A DNA stretch of 64,000 nt from an uncultured Methanobrevibacter sp. (GCF_934746965.1 NZ_CAKVFS010000003.1:124001-188000), one strand, 5' to 3'; positions 28,151 to 36,403 are shown, counted from the first letter of the stretch. A program made the numbers and translations. Notes: a model not told the origin generated them from the letters alone.

Positions 28151-29151
28151 AATTAATAATTGACGGTTACAATAAAACACTAAGAAAAAAAGACAATCAA
28201 ATAGTAGTTATGGAAAAAGACTATGAAATATACAGAATTTCTGCAAATAAAGTATCAGATATAACTATAATGGCTAAAGGCCATATAACATTCGATGCAT
28301 TAAATTTAATAGCAAAAAACAATATTAAATTAATCAGTATCAACTACTTTGGTCAAATTAACTATACCTTAGAATCCCCAAATCAAAACAATGTTATTTT
28401 AAAAAAATTACAATACCAAGCTAGTGAAAACCATAAAGGACTCCTAATTTCAAAAGAATTCATAACATCTAAAATGAAAAACCAGAAATCAACAATTAAA
28501 ACACTAAATAAGAATAAAAAAATTAAAGAAGTTAAAATAATTGAAAATAAAATTAAACAAAACATAAAAGATTTCAAAAACTTCAAAATAATCCCTACTG
28601 ATGATGTATTCACCTCTAAAAATAAAATAATGGGATTTGAAGGAATAACCTCTGTTAATTATTGGGAAGCAGTAAGTTTACTACTACCTGATGAAATTAA
28701 TTTCAAAAACAGAAACCAAAAACCAGAAAATGATATTGTAAATTCCATGCTAAATTATGGATATGCAATACTTGCTTCCGAAATTGCAAAAAATATTGTA
28801 ACCTCAGGACTTGATCCATACTGTGGATTACTACATGCAGATTTAAAAAGAAGACAAAGCTTAATTTTTGATTTAATAGAAGAATTTAGACAACAAATAG
28901 TCGATAAAACTGTGTTTAAATTAATAAACACTAACCAAATTAACGAAACAGACATAGATAAAAGAAACAATTCATTAAAACTAGAATCTAGAAAATTATT
29001 AGCTAGTGAAATAATGGCAAAAATTCATAGTGATTTAACTTTTGAAAATGAAAAAGTAACATATGCAAAAATCATTGAAAACCAAACAAAAAAATTAGTA
29101 AATTCATTACTTAATAATAATGTTTATACAGGATTTTATTTAAACTGGTAA
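28147..29151 (+). CDS. cas1: CRISPR-associated endonuclease/integrase Cas1
   Basis: Protein of 334 residues, a full-length Cas1. The N-terminal beta domain is followed by the helical catalytic domain, with the metal-binding residues of the family in place: Glu of GFEGITSVNYWEA, the pattern NSMLNYGYAILASEI, His of SGLDPYCGLLHADLKRRQSL, and the acidic DLIEEFR. It catalyses staggered cutting and joining at the first repeat. No cas4, effector or interference gene is present within the window, so this is an adaptation-only locus here. The 3' end abuts a leader-like stretch and the repeats beginning at 29266. Confidence 0.93.
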   Translation: MKLIIDGYNKTLRKKDNQIVVMEKDYEIYRISANKVSDITIMAKGHITFDALNLIAKNNIKLISINYFGQINYTLESPNQNNVILKKLQYQASENHKGLLISKEFITSKMKNQKSTIKTLNKNKKIKEVKIIENKIKQNIKDFKNFKIIPTDDVFTSKNKIMGFEGITSVNYWEAVSLLLPDEINFKNRNQKPENDIVNSMLNYGYAILASEIAKNIVTSGLDPYCGLLHADLKRRQSLIFDLIEEFRQQIVDKTVFKLINTNQINETDIDKRNNSLKLESRKLLASEIMAKIHSDLTFENEKVTYAKIIENQTKKLVNSLLNNNVYTGFYLNW

Positions 29152-29265
29152 CTGATTTTAGGAAACCCCCCTTATTTTAGTAATACTTTTATACCTTCCT
29201 AATAATACTTTTCAAAGAAGAATCCAGATGTGTTTAAATAGTATAAAAAAGAAAATAAAAATAGA
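29152..29265 (+). promoter_or_regulatory. leader-like sequence between cas1 and the first repeat
   Basis: 114 bp without a gene, containing the direct repeat TAATACTTTT at 29181-29190 and 29203-29212 and a run of C residues (AACCCCCCTT). It ends AT-rich directly at repeat 1. Its position next to cas1 and the intact first repeat, opposite the mutated last repeat, is what a CRISPR leader should show. Assignment by position only. Confidence 0.55.
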
Positions 29266-29302
29266 GTTTGTTTCTTATAGAAAGATACGAATAAAATTTA
29301 AC

Positions 29303-29626
29303 ATCATCAAAAACATAACGATTAAAAGGATAATAATTGCACTGTTTTACAATGTTTGTAGGGTTACGGAATAATCTCTCTGAAGCACTCATCGTATCTC
29401 CTCCTTATTCCGTACCTGGGGCTGTCTCTGAGATGGCTCAGGAACACGATAAACTTCATCACATCTAAACAATCCACATAACCACCCCCATAACCTTTTA
29501 ATCATCATTTATTCCACCTACTACAAACAACACCCGTATCACCTTGATATTTTCCATCATAAGGACACTCACAAGGGCTTGATAGTGTTTCAAAGACTAT
29601 TTGACATAAACAGTCACCATAATTTA
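29303..29626 (-). other. insert 1: virus-like DNA with three overlapping ORFs
   Basis: A 324-bp insert of about 37% GC by hand count, clearly richer than its surroundings. On the minus strand three ORFs overlap by ATGA junctions. The 3' end of one gene (29505-29624, with ETLSSPCECPYDGKYQGDTG) is cut by the repeat. A complete 39-residue ORF follows (29389-29508, MMIKRLWGWLCGLFRCDEVY ...). The 5' end of a third (29303-29392, MSASERLFRNPTNIVKQC ...) has a strong GGAGG site and is cut by the other repeat. Such tight packing and composition suggest a virus or plasmid source; no family was recognised. Confidence 0.6.
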
Positions 29627-29663
29627 GTTTGTTTCTTATAGAAAGATACGAATAAAATTTAAC

Positions 29664-29873
29664 TTATGTAGATATTTACAAAAAAAAGGTTTCAATCCTG
29701 CTGTTGTATGTACTGATACATGGAGACCTGCAGCTTATGAACAATTAAGACAACTAACTGAAGAAATGCAGGTTCCACTTTATGGGGATCCAGATAATAA
29801 AGATGCGCTTGATTTAGCTCAAAAAGGTTTGAAAGAGTTTAAAAATAGGAAAGTTATAATTTTTGATACTGCT
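29664..29873 (+). pseudogene. insert 2: internal SRP54 fragment (70 codons)
   Basis: The whole 210-bp insert is one open frame encoding an internal piece of the signal recognition particle GTPase SRP54: RYLQKKGFNPAVVCTDTWRP, then AAYEQLRQLTEEMQVPLYGD, ending KVIIFDTA. This is part of the GTPase (G) domain, ending just before the GRH of the DTAGRH motif. It has no start or stop codon and the ends coincide exactly with the repeats. The sequence looks like a methanogen SRP54, so the fragment was probably captured from the host chromosome or a close relative. Confidence 0.85.
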
Positions 29874-29911
29874 GTTTGTTTCTTATAGAAAGATACGAAT
29901 AAAATTTAACT

Positions 29912-30538
29912 GAAGAAGTAATAACTCGTGCAGATAATCTAAAATATAAAACTTTGATTAAAAAATGTTTAAATAATGAATTATCTAATCCATCAGATGA
30001 ATTTGTTAAAGTTATTGGAAAACAAGTTTATGATGGTGTTTTAACTCAATCTGTGAAAGAAAGATTTTCCACAATCATCTCTAAGGTATCTACAGAAATC
30101 ATTAATGAAAAAGTTGAAAAAAGATTATCTGATGCAGTTTCTAATAATGATGAATATCATTTAGATGATCAAGTAGAAGAAACTGAAGTTAAAAATAATG
30201 ATGGGGTAGTGACAACTGAAGAAGAATTAGAAGGGTATTATATTGTTAAATCTATTGCTAGTGAACTTATTGATGGAGATAGAGTTACAATGAGAGATAG
30301 AAAAAGTTATTGTAATATCTTGTTAGACAATCATCAATTTTACACTATTCTTAGATTACATTTTAACAATACTGATAATTTAAGAATTGAATTATTTGAT
30401 AATGTGGATATTGGGCATAATGGAATGAAAATTGGTGAGAAAATAAGTGTGGAAAAAGTTTCGGAGTTATATAATTATAAACAAAGAATATTAAGTACAA
30501 TTAAGGAGTATGTTGAAGTTAAAGATAAAAAAGTATAA
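29912..30538 (+). pseudogene. insert 3: 3' fragment of an HsdR-like type I restriction subunit gene
   Basis: The frame is open from the first bases after repeat 3 (EEVITRADNLKYKTLIKKCL) to a natural TAA at 30536-30538, 21 bp before repeat 4. The C-terminal block (RDRKSYCNILLDNHQFYTIL, RLHFNNTDNLRIELFD) matches the end of proteins with an HsdR N-terminal-type nuclease domain (HSDR_N_2 group). The N-terminal nuclease part is missing, so this is a captured 3' gene end. An internal ATG would give a 194-residue ORF, but there is no sign that it is expressed. Confidence 0.72.
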
Positions 30539-30597
30539 TTATGTATTGTTGAGGTTTATGTTTGTTTCTTATAGAAAGATATGAATAAAATTTAACT

Positions 30598-30909
30598 TAT
30601 TTTGCAAGTGTGGAAGTAGATGGAAAAGTATACTACTTTGATGATGCAACATGTGATAAAATGTGTGAATATGATTCTAACTTTGCAACTGGATTCATGA
30701 GCCAATTTGGTGGAGAAAGTAATAGTGCAGATATTAAAAATGCTATTGGATTAAAAGTTGGATCAATCAGTTCTGAAGAAACAACTGATCCTTTTTATCA
30801 AAGTGTTGGAAAATCATTTAGTTTTGATTTTGAAAAAGGAGAAGTAGGGTTAAATAGTGATGCTAATATAATAACCGCAGTTTATGATGATAATGGGGAT
30901 AAATTATAA
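30598..30909 (+). pseudogene. gene fragment truncated exactly at repeat 4
   Basis: An open frame begins directly after the last repeat (YFASVEVDGKVYYFDDATCD ...) and ends at TAA 30907-30909. Frame and composition continue to the repeat border, with no start codon or ribosome binding site before it, so the 5' part of the gene has been removed. The family is not recognised; the residues include a CDKMCEYD motif. It may be a fourth captured fragment whose distal repeat is lost, or the pre-existing flank. Confidence 0.5.
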
Positions 30910-31121
30910 AAATTTATTTCTATTATTTTTACTTTTTTTTATTTGAAATTTAATTTTACTCTCAAAAATAGTATTATTTTAAATTAGATTTAATTAATTT
31001 TCAAATCATTATTTAATTCTAAAATTAGATAAATATTTTATAGAATAAACATTAGATATACTAATAAGAGCTTTTTTTATTAGCTCTACTTTTAGTTAAA
31101 TAAAATGGAGGTGAAAGAGAC

Positions 31122-33080
31122 ATGAATTTTAAATATGCAAGTTATACAGTATTAATATTTTTAATTACATTATTATGTTTATCAACTGTATCTGCTGTTG
31201 AGGACACTAATGTGACTGATAATTATCAATTACCTATAAATGATACTAATCCTGTAACTGGAGAAACTTCTGGAAGATATTTGATAAATATTAGTGAAGA
31301 AGTTGAGTACAGTGATAATGTGATTATAACCGTTAATATTAATGATACTAGATTTCCTGATTATCCTGTAGATTATCCTAATGATTATTTAGACTTTGTT
31401 TTGACAGATTCTCAAGGAAATGAGTGGTATAATAGGATCAAAGATATTACAAATGGTACTGGTATTGTACCAATATACAATAATCCTAATTTAACTGTTG
31501 GTACTTACGGAGTTTATTGTTACTACTTTGATGGTTATGACTGGATTGGAGAGCTTACTACAAATATTACTATCTTGAAAGGAAATCCTGTATTGAATAT
31601 TGATGTAAATGATATTTGGTATGGTGAAATAGCTAATATAAAAGTTAATATTAATCAATTTAATGCAACTGGTAACATAACAATTACAATTAATGGTAAA
31701 AATTATACGTCAAATATTATAAATAGAACATCATCTTTTTCTATTTCTGATTTAGATGCTGGAAAATATACTATTGATGCAATATACAATGGTAATGAAA
31801 AGTATAATGTTGCTAAAGCTAATACTACATTTAATGTAAATAAATTTGATTCTAGTGTAATTGTTAGTGCTGGTGATATTTTTGTTGGTGATGATGCGAT
31901 TATTATTGTTAATGTATCTGATGGTGCAACAGGTATTGTAGCTATTACTGTAAATAGTAAGCAGTATAATGTAACTCTTGATGATGGAACTGGAATTTTA
32001 AAACTTAATAATTTAACTTCAGGTGAATATAATGTATCTGCTAACTATTTAGGGGATAATAAATATTTACCTAGTGAAAACACAACTACATTTAATGTAA
32101 GTAAGTTGGATTCTAGTATGGTTGTTAGTGTTGATGATATTTTTGTTGGTGATGATGCTGTTATTGTTGCTGATTTTGGTGTTGATATTAGTGGTAATGT
32201 TACTTTTGTAGTTGATGGTGTTAGTTATGTTGCTGTTATTGAGGATGGTGTTGCTAAAATTAGTATTCCTGGTTTAAGCAGTGGCAGTTATGTTGTTTCT
32301 GTTATTTTCCAAGGAAATGAAAAATACAACTCATGTAATGGTACAAGTGTTTTCAATGTAGCTAAACTTAATTCTAGTGTGATTGTTAGTGCTGATGATA
32401 TTTTCGTTGATGAAAATGCAACTATCATTATCAAAGTATCTGATGGTGCAACAGGTATTGTAGCTATTACTGTAAATAGTAAGCAGTATAATGTAACTCT
32501 TGATGATGGAACTGGAATTTTAAAACTTAGTAATTTAACTTCAGGTGAATATAATGTATCTGCTAACTATGTAGGAGATGATAAATATTTACCTAGTAAA
32601 AACACAACTACATTTAAAGTAAATAAATTAAATACTCCAATTTCAGTTGTCATTGATAATAAAACTGATGTTGTTATTATTAAAGTTATAGTCCCTAATG
32701 ATGCAACAGGTAACATAACAATTACTGTTGATGGTAAAAACTATACTTCAGAGATTATAAATGGAACTGCAAATATCAAAATTAGTGGATTAAATGAAGG
32801 AAACTATAATATCACAATATATTATGATGGTGATGATAAATATCTAGCTAATTCTACTAATTCATCATTTGTTATCCAATTTAATCATGATGATAATAAA
32901 ACTGATGTTGATGACAATACATCTATCGATTTAAATAATGATAATGTAATTGATTCTGAAGAAAATAGTATCGCAACGGATAATAATAAATCAACTAATT
33001 TAAATTTAAATACTGGTAATCCATTATTAATTTTATTAATGGCTTTAATCATGTTAATTCCATTAAGAAAACGTAAATAA
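31122..33080 (+). CDS. membrane-anchored Ig-like repeat surface protein (652 aa)
   Basis: GGAGGTGA precedes the ATG. The order is signal peptide (VLIFLITLLCLSTVSA), an N-terminal domain of about 130 residues, five to six Ig-like repeats of about 85-90 residues each, a Asp/Asn-rich spacer, and a C-terminal membrane helix with basic tail (LLILLMALIMLIPLRKRK). Repeats carry the pattern 'DATGNITITVDGKNYTS ... GxYNxxxxYxGDxKYL'. Two repeats are almost identical at DNA level, which marks a recent internal duplication. Surface role by family; ligand unknown. Confidence 0.82.
   Translation: MNFKYASYTVLIFLITLLCLSTVSAVEDTNVTDNYQLPINDTNPVTGETSGRYLINISEEVEYSDNVIITVNINDTRFPDYPVDYPNDYLDFVLTDSQGNEWYNRIKDITNGTGIVPIYNNPNLTVGTYGVYCYYFDGYDWIGELTTNITILKGNPVLNIDVNDIWYGEIANIKVNINQFNATGNITITINGKNYTSNIINRTSSFSISDLDAGKYTIDAIYNGNEKYNVAKANTTFNVNKFDSSVIVSAGDIFVGDDAIIIVNVSDGATGIVAITVNSKQYNVTLDDGTGILKLNNLTSGEYNVSANYLGDNKYLPSENTTTFNVSKLDSSMVVSVDDIFVGDDAVIVADFGVDISGNVTFVVDGVSYVAVIEDGVAKISIPGLSSGSYVVSVIFQGNEKYNSCNGTSVFNVAKLNSSVIVSADDIFVDENATIIIKVSDGATGIVAITVNSKQYNVTLDDGTGILKLSNLTSGEYNVSANYVGDDKYLPSKNTTTFKVNKLNTPISVVIDNKTDVVIIKVIVPNDATGNITITVDGKNYTSEIINGTANIKISGLNEGNYNITIYYDGDDKYLANSTNSSFVIQFNHDDNKTDVDDNTSIDLNNDNVIDSEENSIATDNNKSTNLNLNTGNPLLILLMALIMLIPLRKRK
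31914..32048 (+). repeat. duplicated 135-bp segment, copy 1
   Basis: Nearly identical (one visible difference) to 32436-32570, 522 bp away and in frame. It encodes part of an Ig-like repeat (SDGATGIVAITVNSKQYNVT ...). Confidence 0.85.
32436..32570 (+). repeat. duplicated 135-bp segment, copy 2
   Basis: Second copy of the segment at 31914-32048. The flanking parts of the two repeats have diverged, so the identity is local, which suggests gene conversion or a recent tandem duplication. Confidence 0.85.
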
Positions 33081-33110
33081 TAATGGAATTATCTTTTTTT
33101 CTTTTTTTTT
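33055..33110 (+). terminator. terminator hairpin across the stop codon of the Ig protein
   Basis: TAATTCCATTA (33055-33065, inside the coding sequence) pairs perfectly with TAATGGAATTA (33081-33091) over a 15-nt loop containing the stop codon, followed by a long T tract. Confidence 0.75.
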
Positions 33111-33280
33111 ACTTTTATTATTTTTCAAGAAATTTATTATATTTCAGATGAAAAATTAAAAATCAATTTTTAGAAAAAATACTTTTGAAATAGTTTCAGT
33201 TAATTTTTTTCAGTTAAATAGTATTATATCTTGATAATAAATAGTTATAAATATATAATATTAAGTATATATGAAAATAT

Positions 33281-33655
33281 ATGAAAAAATATATGAGTTT
33301 GTTCTTTATTTTATTATTTTTGATATCTATTTCATTAGTGTGTGCTGGTGAATTATCGAATTATGAAACTTCAGTATCAAATAGTAATGATGATTTGATG
33401 TTTATTTTATTAGTGTGTGTCAATGAATTATCTAATCGTAAAATTCCAGTATCTTTGCAGACTTTTAATGATTTAGATACTGATCATGATGGAAAACTTG
33501 ATATGCATGAATTTGATGAATATGGTTGGTTTTTCATGACAGATTCAATGTGGAATGGTTACCCTGTAGAAACAGCAATTGAATGTGAATGGGATAATCT
33601 TGAATCTGACGGTGATGGATTTATATCTTATAATGAGTTTAAAGAAATGTTTTAA
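33281..33655 (+). CDS. secreted EF-hand protein (124 aa)
   Basis: Signal peptide (MSLFFILLFLISISLVCA) and two EF-hand calcium loops: DTDHDGKLDMHEFDEY near residues 67-82 and ESDGDGFISYNEF near 109-121, both with the D-x-D-x-D/G-x-(I/L)-x3-E pattern. The segment after the signal peptide shows a duplicated stretch (FILLFLISISLVCAGELSN and FILLVCVNELSN). Probably an extracytoplasmic Ca2+-binding protein; dockerin-like pairing is possible but not shown. Confidence 0.78.
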   Translation: MKKYMSLFFILLFLISISLVCAGELSNYETSVSNSNDDLMFILLVCVNELSNRKIPVSLQTFNDLDTDHDGKLDMHEFDEYGWFFMTDSMWNGYPVETAIECEWDNLESDGDGFISYNEFKEMF

Positions 33656-33751
33656 TTAGAATATATTGAAATATTTAATATTTGATTAGAGTGTATAATG
33701 AATGAATATAATTATTCACTCTTTTATAAACTCATATCTTTTTATTTTTTT

Positions 33752-34024
33752 TTAATGATTTAGTTGCCAGGGTCGTCTTCTTCTGTGATCTTCTTTTTTA
33801 ATATGTTGTTGATAGTTATCTGTTTTAAAATATTGATATTCAAAATTTTGTGTTGTTTGTTGGTTGTTGTTTGTATAATCCATATTAGATAAATTGTAAT
33901 TAGCCGAACAAATACTGTTTTGAGTGTCGATAGATGTATTGTTATCTTCAGGAATTGCATATCCTGTTGAGATTAAGCATATGTTTATTAATGAGATTAT
34001 TAAAGTTTCCATAATTTTTTTCAT
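33752..34024 (-). CDS. small secreted hypothetical protein (90 aa)
   Basis: GGTGA lies before the ATG at 34024. There is a clear signal peptide (METLIISLINICLISTGYA) followed by an Asn/Gln/Thr-rich, disordered mature chain ending in a basic cluster (KKEDHRRRRPWQLNH). No known domain. Confidence 0.55.
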   Translation of the reverse strand: MKKIMETLIISLINICLISTGYAIPEDNNTSIDTQNSICSANYNLSNMDYTNNNQQTTQNFEYQYFKTDNYQQHIKKEDHRRRRPWQLNH

Positions 34025-34979
34025 AATTTTTCACCATTACCTGTATTTTTTAATTAAAATACTTTATTGCTTGCTAATATGGATATTATAATATATAAAT
34101 ATATTTGTTTTAATTTTAAAACTATTAACGACCTTTGTTTAATATTTTAGGCTTTTTATGATGAGATATTGTTTGGTTGTTCATCCCCAGTTTATCATTT
34201 TGAGCAGTTTAAATTAATTTCGTTAAATATTTTTTAATTGGTAATTTATTTTAAATATTAATATAATATTTAATATTAGATATTAATTTTATTAATTTTC
34301 ATAATTTTTATTAAATTTAATATACCTATTTAAATTATTGATTGAATGTATCTATTTAATGAAAGTATTAATTAAAATTATCTATTTTGAATATATACAT
34401 ATATATGAATTTGTTAATTTAGTGCATTTTTTAGTTAAAATTTCAGTTAAAAATTATTAAAATATGATTTGAGTAGAATATGTAATATGTATTATTTATA
34501 TATTTTACAGAAAATAGTTATTATATAAAAATAAGCATTATATTAATAATATATATTAATTATATAATAAGTATAATATATAATTATATATTTATATATA
34601 TTTAATTATCTTACTAATTTTACAGAATATAGATATATACGGAAGTATTCGGCATACTAATGCCGACTAAAGTAATATTTAAAATTTAATAAATTTTATG
34701 GAAAACTTATGGATAAGGGGATATTTTCTTATTTAAATGGTTATTAGAAGTTATTTTTACTATTATGTAAATATTAACTAAAATAGATATTTTTAATAGA
34801 TGATTTAGCGTTATTTATCAATAAAACTCTGTATAATTTATTTTTATCTTAATATTTATAAAAATTAAAAATTTTAATGAAAATAAAATTTAACAAATCT
34901 ATCTAAATATATGTGCATGATATAGGTCAAGCTGTTTAAATTAGATGATTTTATTAAAAAAGTTTAAAAGAAAGCTAAA
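34025..34979. other. 955-bp gene-free, extremely AT-rich region
   Basis: No supported gene. The stretch 34250-34620 is almost pure A/T, with TATATA runs that would melt easily. It contains one GC-rich hairpin (34649-34666). It lies directly 3' of the recombinase gene, so it may be the non-coding arm of an integrated element, or a replication or attachment region; nothing here proves it. Confidence 0.5.
34649..34666. repeat. GC-rich hairpin in AT-rich DNA
   Basis: TCGGCAT (34649-34655) and ATGCCGA (34660-34666) form a perfect 7-bp stem with an ACTA loop, standing out in very AT-rich surroundings. No T tract or gene end is adjacent, so it is unlikely to be a terminator; it could be a protein-binding site. 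Confidence 0.55.
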
Positions 34980-36059
34980 TTACATAGCTTTCATATTATT
35001 TAGCTTTAATTTTTGTTTAATATGTTCACGATCAACATGAATATATTTATCTGTAGTTTGGCTATTACTGTGTCCTGCTATGCTTTGAACTTCAGCTACT
35101 GTTAGGATTTCAGCATAATAGCTTAATGCAGTGTGTCTAAGAATATGAACACTAACATTTTTACTATAATTAACAGGACAATCTATGTTTTCATTAACTA
35201 TTCGTTCATCACTTAACTTAGCATACTTTTTTATGACTTCTTGGACTGCACGTTTACCAATACGTTTTCCTTTCTGATTTATGAAAAGTTCTTCGCGAGT
35301 TTTTTCAATTTCAGCTTTCTTTCGCTGAATAACAGGCCTATAAATATTATGAGTATTTTTTCTAAGTTTTGTTATACGTTCACGAATCATATCATTAAGA
35401 CTAGCTAATGTATCATAAGTTATAAATGTAGTACGATCTTTTGATTGTCCTTTTGTCGTTTCTGCACGTAAATGAACTTCTATATAGCTATTCCTATCTT
35501 TTGGTAAAATATAAAAACCATTTTCATCTAATGGAACTTGAACATCAGTTTTATTAAGACCAACTAATTCTTTTAACCTAACTCCTGAATCAAGAAACAT
35601 AGCACAAATTGCATAATCTCTTAAATTACCGTTTAATTCGATTGTTTCTAGTAAAAAATTGCTTTGTTGTTTATTTAAGCTTATTTTTTCAATTCTTTTT
35701 TTAGCAGTTTCAGGATCTTCGACTTTAACTTCGATAATATCCTTCATTTTAATGGGATCATGTTGTATTTCTTCTTGTATTTCTTCAGAGTTGATGAATT
35801 CTAAAATATTCATCATGTATGTTTTTACTGTTGTTCTTTTGTTTCCTCTACTTCTAAGGCAATGTCTTCTATAGTGTCTTAGTTGTTTTTTAACATTTTC
35901 ACTGTCTAATTCTTCAATTCCTTCATTTTCAAGGTAATTTATGAATTGATTTATATTAAATGTTTGTTTTTTGATTGTTTCGGATGTTAGGTTTTTTATT
36001 TCTTGTTTTTCTTCAAGATATTCATCTAAATAGCTTGAAAGTTCTTTTGTAGCAATCAT
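34980..36059 (-). CDS. tyrosine recombinase / integrase
   Basis: Protein of 359 residues of the XerC/D-like phage integrase family. The N-terminal SAM-like DNA-binding helices (about 10-105) are followed by the catalytic domain with Arg in LDSGVRLKELVGLNK, the HILRHTALSYYAE box, GHSNSQTTDKY and the nucleophilic Tyr in DKYIHVDRE. AGGTGA lies before the ATG. It is not clearly beside a tRNA gene. It may have integrated the AT-rich segment beside it, may invert or excise local DNA, or may act on the 37-bp repeats; the last is speculation. Confidence 0.9.
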   Translation of the reverse strand: MIATKELSSYLDEYLEEKQEIKNLTSETIKKQTFNINQFINYLENEGIEELDSENVKKQLRHYRRHCLRSRGNKRTTVKTYMMNILEFINSEEIQEEIQHDPIKMKDIIEVKVEDPETAKKRIEKISLNKQQSNFLLETIELNGNLRDYAICAMFLDSGVRLKELVGLNKTDVQVPLDENGFYILPKDRNSYIEVHLRAETTKGQSKDRTTFITYDTLASLNDMIRERITKLRKNTHNIYRPVIQRKKAEIEKTREELFINQKGKRIGKRAVQEVIKKYAKLSDERIVNENIDCPVNYSKNVSVHILRHTALSYYAEILTVAEVQSIAGHSNSQTTDKYIHVDREHIKQKLKLNNMKAM

Positions 36060-36160
36060 AATCTTTTTTCACCTAGTTTATGATTTTCTAATCCCAATTT
36101 TTGCTACATTTTATTCTTTGTTTTTTTAATATATAAAACATTCGTATCTTTCTTTTAGTT

Positions 36161-36187
36161 ACGTATATTATTACATAAAATATACGT
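36161..36187. repeat. inverted repeat upstream of the recombinase
   Basis: ACGTATATT (36161-36169) and AATATACGT (36179-36187) form a perfect 9-bp inverted repeat, about 100 bp upstream of the recombinase start. It could be an operator or a recombinase core site. Confidence 0.5.
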
Positions 36188-36403
36188 TCTCTTTATATAT
36201 AAAATTAGGTGAAAAATCTGTTTCTTGAGAATATGTCAAAAAGTCACCAGCACATATAGGTTAGCTAATACAAAAAGACCATTTTCTTTAAAAATTAGAT
36301 TTGTAATAAAAATTTAATATTAATTGGTGTATTAATTGAGTGAAAATTACAGTTATTTTATTACTTCAATAAATATTGCAAATAATATTATTAAAAAAAG
36401 ATG

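Larger units (their letters stand above)
29266..30596 (+). CRISPR. four 37-bp repeats separated by giant inserts (324, 210, 649 bp)
   Basis: The 37-bp repeat starts GTTTGTTTC and ends AAAATTTAAC, and holds a small hairpin (TTTCT-TAT-AGAAA). Copies lie at 29266-29302, 29627-29663, 29874-29910 and 30560-30596. The first three are identical; the fourth has one C-to-T change (GATACG to GATATG), as expected for a leader-distal terminal repeat. Repeat length, GTTT start, AAC end, orientation from cas1 and conservation all fit a CRISPR array. The intervals do not: spacers are normally 30-45 bp, whereas these are hundreds of bases and carry pieces of protein-coding genes. Alternatives are an integron-like cassette array or an assembly artefact. 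Confidence 0.65.

Noticed and set aside
29954..30538. A 194-residue ORF inside the repeat array as an intact gene
   Set aside because: The frame is open without interruption back to the repeat border and the family continues upstream of the internal ATG, so it is the 3' end of a truncated HsdR-like gene.
29266..30596. Casposon or insertion sequence
   Set aside because: No polymerase B, transposase or terminal inverted repeats are present; the repeats are direct, 37 bp, and adjacent to cas1, which fits a CRISPR-type array better.
29266..30596. Classical integron with attC sites
   Set aside because: attC sites are longer, variable and hairpin-forming, and cassettes carry whole genes; here repeats are short and nearly identical and the inserts are broken genes. 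Kept only as an alternative in the findings.
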